10,582 nucleotides of DNA, taken from contig JBEAOO010000251.1 in NCBI GenBank assembly GCA_041164825.1, positions 1-10,582 of the forward strand, read 5' to 3'. This DNA is from JBEAOO01 sp041164825. GTDB taxonomy: Bacteria; Pseudomonadota; Gammaproteobacteria; Burkholderiales; Burkholderiaceae_C. Numbering within the stretch: the first letter of the stretch is position 1; each line of letters begins with the position of its first letter. Of this stretch, positions 1 to 5,750 are shown piece by piece. The notes under the pieces were generated by a model. That model was not told where the DNA came from. It searched no databases and worked only from the letters and a program-made list of their open reading frames with translations. The translations under genes were made by a program, and so were the position numbers.

Positions 1-819
1 GGCGCTGTGGTGGGCGAGGGCGAGGCCTTCCCGGGCCAGTTCCTGGCCATCAACCCGGGCCATGCCACGCAAAAATTGATCGGCACGCCCACCACCGATC
101 CGGCCTTTGGTTTGCCCGCCGTGTGGATCGAAGAGCGCCAGCGCGAGAGCGCCCAAATGGCCGGTTTTACGGTGGTTGATTGCTCGACCGTGGTCGCCAC
201 CCATCTTTCACACTTGATGCAACTGCACGCGGCCAAATTGTTGGGTCGTGTGGAGACCCAGGCACTGGTGGAACACGTCACCAAGCTGGCCCCCAAACTG
301 ATCGAGGATGTGGTCCCCAAAATGGTTGGCATCGCCGCACTGCAAAAAATCCTCCAGCTGCTGCTGGAAGAAGGGGTGCACATCCGCGACATGCGCTCGA
401 TCGTCGAGTGCCTGGCGGAGAACGCGGCCTATGTGACCGACCCGGCCGAGCTGGCCCGCCGCATCCGCGTGCATCTGGCGCCGAGCATCGTGCAGCAGAT
501 TTATGGCCCCACCCGCGAGCTCGATGTGATCGCGCTGGCCCCCGACCTCGAACGCCTGGTGACCCAGGCCCTGAACTCGCCCCACGGCGCCGCCCTCGAC
601 CCGGGCGTGGCCGACACCCTCTCACGCAGCGCCGCCGATTCGGCCAAGCGCCAGGAAGACCTCGGCGTGCCCGCCTGCCTGCTGGTGCCCGACATGATTC
701 GCGCCCCGATGGCCCGCCTGCTCAAGCGCGCCGCGCCGCGCCTGCGGGTGCTCAGCCACAGCGAAATTCCTGAAACCCATTCGATCCGCATCGGCTCCAT
801 CATCGGAGGCACCCCATGA
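1..819 (+). CDS. flhA: Flagellar biosynthesis protein FlhA, C-terminal part (5' truncated by window edge)
   Basis: FlhA is the large inner-membrane subunit of the flagellar type III export gate. Its cytoplasmic C-terminal domain docks export chaperones and substrates. The frame is open from the first base, and 272 residues are visible before the TGA at 817-819. The family is usually about 690-700 residues, so roughly the last 40% is present, all of it the soluble domain; the membrane segments lie off the left edge. Recognisable FlhA text includes PAVWIEERQRESAQMAGFTV near residues 39-58, a THLSHLM stretch, and LLEEGVHIRDMRSIVECLAE around residues 122-141. These are hallmark blocks of the FlhA cytoplasmic domain. 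The GTG at position 7 is an internal valine, not a start. The stop overlaps the flhF ATG by four bases (ATGA), which implies co-translation. Identity is secure from the motifs and from the flhF neighbour. Confidence 0.96.
   Translation, partial: GAVVGEGEAFPGQFLAINPGHATQKLIGTPTTDPAFGLPAVWIEERQRESAQMAGFTVVDCSTVVATHLSHLMQLHAAKLLGRVETQALVEHVTKLAPKLIEDVVPKMVGIAALQKILQLLLEEGVHIRDMRSIVECLAENAAYVTDPAELARRIRVHLAPSIVQQIYGPTRELDVIALAPDLERLVTQALNSPHGAALDPGVADTLSRSAADSAKRQEDLGVPACLLVPDMIRAPMARLLKRAAPRLRVLSHSEIPETHSIRIGSIIGGTP
805..809 (+). promoter_or_regulatory. Ribosome binding site for flhF inside the flhA 3' end
   Basis: A GGAGG lies six bases upstream of the ATG at 816, within the last codons of flhA. 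It fixes the flhF start and supports translational coupling of the two overlapping genes. Confidence 0.8.
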
Positions 820-2567
820 ACGTCAAACGATTCACCGCACGCACCGCGCGTGAGGCCCTGGCTTTGCTCAAACAGGCCCTGGGAGACGACGCCGTGGTGC
901 TGTCCACCAAGCCCTGTGCCGAGGGCGTGGAGATCTTGGCGCTGGCGCCGGACGGCATGGCGCAGATCGAGCGCATGTCGGCCGAGCTGCCGGCACAAGC
1001 CGCCGCGCTGGTGGCTGCCTCGCCCATGCCCGCCTGGGCGGCTGATCCGGCCCCTGCGCCGGCAACGGCCACCAGCGATGGCCCGGCCAAGGCGCTGTCC
1101 AAACTGGCGCGCAGTGTGGTGGCCCACGCCAAGGGCCCGCTGGTGCGCACCGAACCCACGCTCAGCCCGGGCGATGTGCTCCAGGACGTGGCCAAAGATG
1201 TGGAGCAGCTGGCCATGAGCACGCTGTCGTTCCAAGGGTATGTGCGCGAGCGCATGCTCAAGCGCCGCGAGGCCGCGCTGCGCGGCAACGAGGCCCCGGC
1301 CGCCCCGGTGGCTGCGCCCGAACCCACCCCCGCGCTGCCGCAAAACGTGGTGTCACTGAACGCCGCTGCCCGCGACAGCGGCCAACCCAGCGGCGCGCTG
1401 CAAGAGCGCCTGGCCCAGCGCCAAGCGCGCGGCATCGCCGCCCAACTCGACGCCGCCCGCCCCACCCCCGCGCCATGGGCGCCCGAGCGCGCCAAGGCCG
1501 CCCCGGTGCTGCGCGAAGAAGTGCGCGACGACCTGCGCAAAGAGATGCGCCAAGCCCCGCGCCAGGCCGAGCGTGCCGCGCCCTCGATGACGCTGGCCGA
1601 AACCCACGCCCGCCGCGACCAACAAGACATGATGGCCGAGCTGCGCCAGGTGAAGGGCCTGATCGAAGAGCGCTTCGGCGCCCTGGCCTTCATGGAAAAG
1701 CTGCAGCGCCATCCGGTGCAAGCCCGCCTGTCGCAGCGCATGCTCGACTGCGGCTTCTCGCCGGCGCTGATCCGCAAGCTGGTGGAAGGCATGAGCGCCG
1801 AGATCACCGACGAGATGGACTGGGCCGGCGCTGTGCTGGAGCGCAACCTGCTGACCGCCGAACAACAACCGGCCCTCGAAGACCAAGGCGGCGTGTTCGC
1901 CATGGTGGGCTCCACGGGCGTGGGCAAAACCACCAGCACCGCCAAGCTCGCTGCCGCATTTGCCACCAAACATGGGGCCGCCAACCTCGGCCTGATCACG
2001 CTCGACGCGTATCGGGTCGGTGCCCACGAACAGCTGCGCGCCTATGGCCGCATCCTCGGTGTGCCGGTGCACACCGCCCACGACCGCGCCTCGCTCGAAG
2101 ACTTGCTGGAGCTGCTGGCCGGCAAACACATGGTGCTGATCGACACCGCCGGCATGGGCCAGCGCGACACCCGCACCCGCGAACTGCTGGAGATGGTGGG
2201 CCACGCCTCCATCCGCAAGCTGCTGGTGGTCAACGCCTCGGCCCAGGGCGAAACCATTGAAGACGTGTTGACCGCCTACCGCGCGGTTGACGCGCACGGG
2301 ATCATCCTGTCCAAGGTCGACGAGGCCGTGAAGCTCGGCCCCGCGCTCGACGCCATGATCCGCCACCGCCTGCGCGTGTTGGCCGTGGCCAATGGCCAGC
2401 GCGTGCCCGAAGACTGGCACCGCCTGAGCGGCCAGGCGTTGATGCACCGTGCGCTGCGCGCCCACGTGGCGCCGGCCTTCCGCATGGACAACAACGACGT
2501 CAACCTGATCTTTGCCGCGCAAACCGTGAACCCGGTGGCCGCCGCCGCGCCGGACGGCAACGCCTGA
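816..2567 (+). CDS. flhF: Flagellar biosynthesis GTPase FlhF (SRP-type)
   Basis: FlhF is an SRP-family GTPase that marks the site and controls the number of polar or lateral flagella, acting at the membrane with FlhG. The protein has 583 residues. Its N terminus, MNVKRFTARTAREALALLKQ, and the following LGDDAVVLS are typical of the family's first domain. Residues from about 75 to 255 form an Ala/Pro/Arg-rich, low-complexity B-domain linker. The NG GTPase domain follows, with P-loop GSTGVGKT at 365-372, the DAYRVGA insertion-box motif at 397-403, DTAGM at 443-447 and SKVD in the TKxD position at 499-502. All catalytic motifs look intact. The length exceeds the roughly 370-residue Bacillus form because of the linker, as in other proteobacterial FlhF proteins. 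The start is fixed by the GGAGG site and the ATGA overlap with flhA. A 58-bp gap separates it from the flhG-like gene. Confidence 0.97.
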   Translation: MNVKRFTARTAREALALLKQALGDDAVVLSTKPCAEGVEILALAPDGMAQIERMSAELPAQAAALVAASPMPAWAADPAPAPATATSDGPAKALSKLARSVVAHAKGPLVRTEPTLSPGDVLQDVAKDVEQLAMSTLSFQGYVRERMLKRREAALRGNEAPAAPVAAPEPTPALPQNVVSLNAAARDSGQPSGALQERLAQRQARGIAAQLDAARPTPAPWAPERAKAAPVLREEVRDDLRKEMRQAPRQAERAAPSMTLAETHARRDQQDMMAELRQVKGLIEERFGALAFMEKLQRHPVQARLSQRMLDCGFSPALIRKLVEGMSAEITDEMDWAGAVLERNLLTAEQQPALEDQGGVFAMVGSTGVGKTTSTAKLAAAFATKHGAANLGLITLDAYRVGAHEQLRAYGRILGVPVHTAHDRASLEDLLELLAGKHMVLIDTAGMGQRDTRTRELLEMVGHASIRKLLVVNASAQGETIEDVLTAYRAVDAHGIILSKVDEAVKLGPALDAMIRHRLRVLAVANGQRVPEDWHRLSGQALMHRALRAHVAPAFRMDNNDVNLIFAAQTVNPVAAAAPDGNA

Positions 2568-2625
2568 TCGCTGCCGCACCGCACCGCCTACTTCGCCGAT
2601 CTGCCCCCCACCAGACGCCGCCCCC

Positions 2626-3435
2626 ATGAGCCTCCTCTCACGCCCCATGCCGCTCGACCAAGCCGATGGTTTGCGTCGCCTGTTCGGTGCCTCCCGCGTG
2701 CGCTTCATCCCCGTGGTCTCCAACCCGCATGTGGCTTTTGGTGGCCTGATGCTGGAGCGGGTCTGCACCGCGTTCTCAGAAGCCGGCGTGCGCACCTTGG
2801 TGGTTGATGCCGCCGAGCGCGCCCAAGCAGCCAGCGAAGCCACCTTGATGGACTTGGCCGAAGGCATCGAGCCACTGTCGACCGATGTGAGCTACCTCAG
2901 CGCGCGCGGCCTGCCGGTGCGCTATGTCGACACCCACGGTTTCACCTCGGGCTTCTTGCAAGCGCTGGTGACGGCCGCGCCGAACACTCAGGTGGTGGTG
3001 GTGCACGCCCCGGCGGTCGATTTGTGCCGCATGTTCTCGCGCCGCGACCCGGCCCATGCGGTGCGCGCCGACATGCGCCCGCTGCTGCTGGCCGATGAAA
3101 ATTCCGAGAGCGTGACCCATGCGTATGCCGCGATGAAGCTGCTCACGCAGCGTGCCGGCCTGCAAGTGCACGACCTGCTGCTGGGCTCAACCCGCCGCAC
3201 CCCGCGCACCGACCGCATCGCCGCGCAACTGGCGCGCTGCGGCGAAGATTTTTTTGGCGCGGTGGTTCGCGACTGGGTGTGGATCGACCCCACCGAGCAC
3301 GCCGCCGCATCGGCCCCGCCGGCACTGCGCCGCTGGGCTCAGCACTGGCTGGATGGCGCGACGGCTCTGGCCTCGCAAGCGCCCTTGGCCATCCCGCCCG
3401 CCGTGGCCTCCAACCGTCAGCAGGCCACCCATTGA
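2626..3435 (+). CDS. flhG: FlhG/FleN-like MinD-family protein lacking the ATP-binding P-loop
   Basis: The gene sits between flhF and fliA, where flhG (fleN) normally lies. FlhG is a MinD-type ATPase that limits flagellar number and stimulates FlhF GTP hydrolysis. The protein has 269 residues. It carries DQADGLR at 11-17, matching the DQAxxLR activator helix of FlhG. It also has LVVDAAERA (58-66) in the place of the MinD DADLG strand, and ESVTHAYAAMKLL (161-173), matching the family block TSLTDAYALIKLL. The deviant Walker A motif KGGxGK[T/S] is missing: the aligned residues are NPHVAFGG (33-40). The protein has only one lysine (K171), so neither signature lysine can be present, and the DTG/DAP-type Asp after the second strand aligns with H127. 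ATP-driven dimerisation is therefore unlikely, while contact with FlhF remains plausible. No good Shine-Dalgarno precedes the ATG; M8 is an alternative start that would still keep the DQA helix. The family assignment rests on synteny and motifs together. Confidence 0.78.
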   Translation: MSLLSRPMPLDQADGLRRLFGASRVRFIPVVSNPHVAFGGLMLERVCTAFSEAGVRTLVVDAAERAQAASEATLMDLAEGIEPLSTDVSYLSARGLPVRYVDTHGFTSGFLQALVTAAPNTQVVVVHAPAVDLCRMFSRRDPAHAVRADMRPLLLADENSESVTHAYAAMKLLTQRAGLQVHDLLLGSTRRTPRTDRIAAQLARCGEDFFGAVVRDWVWIDPTEHAAASAPPALRRWAQHWLDGATALASQAPLAIPPAVASNRQQATH

Positions 3436-3440
3436 TCAGT

Positions 3441-3444
3441 GGAG
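3441..3444 (+). promoter_or_regulatory. Ribosome binding site for fliA
   Basis: GGAG lies eight bases before the ATG at 3453. It decides the fliA start: the same frame is open further upstream, but only this ATG has a ribosome site, and it gives a protein of normal sigma-28 length. Confidence 0.75.
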
Positions 3445-3452
3445 CAAGCACC

Positions 3453-4166
3453 ATGTACACCGCCAAAGGCCAGCTGGACGTTTCGTCCTTGCTCAAGCAG
3501 TACAGCCCGCTCGTGCGGCGCCTGGCGCATCAAATGATTGCCAAGCTGCCCGCCAACGTCGAGATCGATGACCTGATCCAGGTGGGCATGATTGGCTTGA
3601 ACGACGCGCTCTCGCGCTTCGACGCGGCGCAGGGCGTGATGTTCGAGACCTTCGCCACCCAGCGCATCCGCGGCGCCATGCTTGATGAGCTGCGCGGCAA
3701 CGACTACCTCTCGCGCGGCACCCGCAAGCACCAGCGCAGCATCGAGTCTGCGGTGCACAAGCTGGAGCAGCGCCTGGGCCGGGCGCCGGCCGAGAGCGAA
3801 ATTGCCCGCGAAATGGGCCTCTCGCTGACCGACTACCAGGAGCTGCTCGGCAAGGTGCGTGGCACCCAGTTGGTGTACTTGGAAGACATGTCGGGCGACG
3901 AAGGCGACAACGATTTTCTCGACCGCCACGTGGGCGACGAGGCCAGCAACCCGCTGGCGCAATTGCAAGACCACCGCATGCGCGAAGCGCTGGTGGAGGC
4001 GATCAAGGTGCTGCCCGAGCGCGAGCAGTACGTGATGAGCATGTACTACGAGCACGACATGAACCTCAAAGAAATCGCCGCCGTGCTCAAGGTCACCGAG
4101 TCGCGCGTGTGCCAGTTGCACAGCCAATCGATTGCGCGGCTGCGGGTGAAGCTGCGCTCCTACTGA
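3453..4166 (+). CDS. fliA: RNA polymerase sigma factor FliA (sigma-28)
   Basis: FliA directs RNA polymerase to late flagellar promoters (flagellin, motor and chemotaxis genes) and is held by the anti-sigma factor FlgM until the hook is complete. The product has 237 residues, against 239 in E. coli. Region 2 spans about residues 15-90 and includes DDLIQVGMIGLNDALSRFD (39-57), the FETFATQRIRGAMLDELR stretch (64-81) and SRGTRK (87-92). Region 3 includes LEQRLGRAPAESEIAREMGL (104-123). Region 4 (about 178-235) has LPEREQYVMSMYYEHDMNLK followed by the helix-turn-helix EIAAVLKVTESRVCQLHSQS. The start at 3453 follows GGAG and lies 17 bp after the upstream stop, so the gene is probably part of the flhA-flhF-flhG operon. 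The frame extends upstream to 3279, but that would add 58 residues overlapping the flhG-like gene and unlike sigma factors. All domains appear intact. Confidence 0.97.
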   Translation: MYTAKGQLDVSSLLKQYSPLVRRLAHQMIAKLPANVEIDDLIQVGMIGLNDALSRFDAAQGVMFETFATQRIRGAMLDELRGNDYLSRGTRKHQRSIESAVHKLEQRLGRAPAESEIAREMGLSLTDYQELLGKVRGTQLVYLEDMSGDEGDNDFLDRHVGDEASNPLAQLQDHRMREALVEAIKVLPEREQYVMSMYYEHDMNLKEIAAVLKVTESRVCQLHSQSIARLRVKLRSY

Positions 4167-4177
4167 ACTGCTGACAC

Positions 4178-4216
4178 CGCTCGCACCTGCCGCTGCAGCA
4201 GCGCACGGTGTGAGCG
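4178..4216 (+). repeat. Long inverted repeat / stem-loop after fliA
   Basis: The arms CGCTCGCACC (4178-4187) and GGTGTGAGCG (4207-4216) pair over ten base pairs with one G-U wobble. Inside the loop, CGCTG (4191-4195) pairs with CAGCG (4199-4203) around a three-base loop, giving a two-tier hairpin. It begins 12 bases after the fliA stop. No T-run follows, so it is not a classical intrinsic terminator. It could stabilise or attenuate the transcript between fliA and the receptor gene. Its function is inferred only. Confidence 0.55.
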
Positions 4217-4261
4217 CTGTTCCCGCCCCATCCGCGCTGCCACGTTCCCGTGGCTCCGCGC

Positions 4262-4266
4262 AGGAG
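4262..4266 (+). promoter_or_regulatory. Ribosome binding site for the soluble receptor gene
   Basis: AGGAG lies eight bases before the ATG at 4275. It favours that ATG over the in-frame TTG at 4269, which would be only two bases from the site. Confidence 0.75.
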
Positions 4267-4274
4267 ATTTGCCC

Positions 4275-5645
4275 ATGTTGGCCTTGTTTCGAAAACGTGT
4301 GGTCCCAGCGGCGGCTGCCGAGCCCGGTACTGAGCGCGATGCAGGCCCGGGCAGCGAGCTCGACACGGCGCAATGCCGCCGCGCGTTTGAATCGATGACC
4401 ACCCAGTCGACCCGGCTGGGCAAAGAAGCGGCCGAGCTGCGTGGGCTGATTGAAGACAGCACCAAGGCCTCGGCCCTGCAAGCTCACACACTGAGCCAGC
4501 TCGCCACACAGGTGGCCGAGGTCAACACCGCCCAACACCAGATCGCCCAGGTTTCATCGGGCAGCACCGCCGCAGTGCAGCGCGCGCGCCAGGCCGTGGA
4601 GGTCATCGGCACCGAAGTGGGGGGCATTGTTGCCACGTTGCGCGAGGTGTCGGGTGCTGCCGGCACCATCACCCAAATTGCTTTGCAAACCCGTTTGGTG
4701 GCCTTCAACGCCTCGGTCGAAGCCAAGCGCGCTGGCGAGGCCGGCCGCGGCTTTGGTGTGGTGGCCGATGCGGTGAAAGACCTGGCCGCCAAGGTTGAGT
4801 CATCGTCCAAAGACATCATGCGCACCGTGAGCGAGCTGGACAAGCGCATTGACCTGCTGTCCAAAGAAATTCGCCTGCAAGAGCCGGGTGCTGCGCAAGG
4901 CGCCTTCCATCAAGCCTTGTCTGATGTGCAAGGTGGCGTGGCCAGCGTGATGGCCGCGGCCTCGCAAAGCGAAGCGATTTGCGCCGACCTGAACCAGCAA
5001 GTGGGCGTGATGCAGCGCGACGCCGGCCAAACCAGCCACGCGCTGGACGTGGCGCTCAAGCGCAGTGAAACCTTTTTGAGTGTGTCGGAAGACCTGATCG
5101 AGCTGACCGCTCAAAGCGGCATCGCCACGCCCGACACGCCCTACATCGAGGCCGCCCAAAACGCTGCGGCCGAGATTGCCGGGCTCTTGGAAGCCGCGTT
5201 GGCGCGCGGCCACATCAGCACCAGCGACTTGTTTGACGAGCACTACCAACCCGTGTCGGGCAGCAATCCGGCGCAGCACCTGACTCGTTTTGTGAGCCTG
5301 ACGGACAAGCTGTTCCCGGCCGTGCAGGAGCGCGTGTTGAAGTTCTCGGACAAGGTGGTGTTCTGCATTGCCGCCGACCGCAACGGCTACATCGCCACGC
5401 ACAACCAAAGCTACAACCACCCGCAGCGCGGCGACCTGGCCTGGGACACCGCCCACTGCCGCAACCGCCGCATCTTCAACGATCGCACCGGCCTCGCCTC
5501 GGCCCGCAACGCCAAGCCCTTCTTGCTGCAAACCTACCGCCGCGACATGGGCGGTGGCCACTTCGTGGTGATGAAAGAAGCCGCCGCGCCGATCGTGGTG
5601 GCCGGGCGGCATTGGGGTGGGTTGAGGTTGGCGTTCAAGTTCTGA
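4275..5645 (+). CDS. Soluble methyl-accepting chemotaxis-like receptor with C-terminal sensor-like domain
   Basis: The protein has 456 residues with no signal peptide or membrane segment visible, so it is probably cytoplasmic. Residues of about 40-210 form a helical coiled coil. Its turn is a chemoreceptor hairpin tip: LQTRLVAFNASVEAKRAGEAG at 137-157, continuing into RGFGVVADAVKDLA. The N, E, R and E positions of the tip (N145, E149, R152, E155) are kept. The usual QTN is QTR (R140), and the usual EAAR is EAKR (K151). A more variable helical part follows, then a globular C-terminal region from about residue 313. That region has DRNGYIATHN (368-377), NRRIFNDRTGLASARN (397-412), QTYRRDMGGG (419-428) and a closing GRHWGGLRLAFKF (444-456). 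I recall this motif set from the C-terminal part of other proteobacterial MCP-like proteins, but I cannot name the family with certainty. A PAS/Cache-like sensor fold is a guess. Its place after fliA, with its own ribosome site, suggests a motility role through CheA/CheW. No sigma-28 promoter was seen in the 108-bp gap. Confidence 0.85.
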   Translation: MLALFRKRVVPAAAAEPGTERDAGPGSELDTAQCRRAFESMTTQSTRLGKEAAELRGLIEDSTKASALQAHTLSQLATQVAEVNTAQHQIAQVSSGSTAAVQRARQAVEVIGTEVGGIVATLREVSGAAGTITQIALQTRLVAFNASVEAKRAGEAGRGFGVVADAVKDLAAKVESSSKDIMRTVSELDKRIDLLSKEIRLQEPGAAQGAFHQALSDVQGGVASVMAAASQSEAICADLNQQVGVMQRDAGQTSHALDVALKRSETFLSVSEDLIELTAQSGIATPDTPYIEAAQNAAAEIAGLLEAALARGHISTSDLFDEHYQPVSGSNPAQHLTRFVSLTDKLFPAVQERVLKFSDKVVFCIAADRNGYIATHNQSYNHPQRGDLAWDTAHCRNRRIFNDRTGLASARNAKPFLLQTYRRDMGGGHFVVMKEAAAPIVVAGRHWGGLRLAFKF

Positions 5646-5669
5646 GCACTCGGAACCGGCCACGGCGAC

Positions 5670-5694
5670 AGGCGCTCCGAGGTGGGCGCCTTTT
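5670..5694 (+). terminator. Probable rho-independent terminator after the receptor gene
   Basis: AGGCGC (5670-5675) pairs with GCGCCT (5686-5691), extended by a T-G wobble inside, and the T-run at 5691-5694 follows at once. It starts 25 bases after the receptor stop and is oriented for plus-strand transcription. The stem is GC-rich but short, and the T-run has only four bases. On the minus strand no T-run follows the stem, so it would not act there as an intrinsic terminator. Confidence 0.6.
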
Positions 5695-5712
5695 GCGTTT
5701 GAGATCGATCGC

Positions 5713-5726
5713 GTTCATGCATGAAC
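5713..5726. repeat. Perfect 14-bp palindrome
   Basis: GTTCATGCATGAAC is its own reverse complement with no spacer. Perfect spacerless palindromes of this kind can be dimeric regulator sites or chance events. It lies downstream of both converging operons, where an operator would be unexpected, so its role is unknown. Confidence 0.5.
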
Positions 5727-5750
5727 CGAGCGGTGAGCAGGCCGACCCGG

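Larger units (their letters stand above)
5646..5750. other. Convergent intergenic region between the flagellar and thiamine operons
   Basis: These 105 bp separate the receptor stop from the thiDE stop. They hold the plus-strand terminator, a GATCGATC palindrome (5703-5710) and a perfect 14-bp palindrome (5713-5726). I see no gene, promoter or tRNA here, and no intrinsic terminator for the minus-strand operon. Confidence 0.7.

Noticed and set aside
1353..2867. Long open frame on the minus strand across flhF
   Set aside because: It is a shadow of GC-rich codon bias opposite flhF, whose motifs are complete. The antisense translation resembles no known protein and runs across the flhF-flhG gap.
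3279..3452. Upstream extension of fliA
   Set aside because: It would overlap the flhG-like gene, adds Arg/Pro-rich sequence unlike any sigma factor, and lacks a ribosome site; GGAG precedes the ATG at 3453.
4167..4274. Possible sigma-28 promoter for the receptor gene
   Set aside because: I looked for a TAAA element with a downstream GCCGATAA-like box and found neither in this gap.
3417..4538. 373-residue open frame on the minus strand across fliA
   Set aside because: It is antisense to a clear sigma-28 gene, His/Ala/Gln/Leu-rich in the way typical of reversed high-GC genes, and has no recognisable domain.
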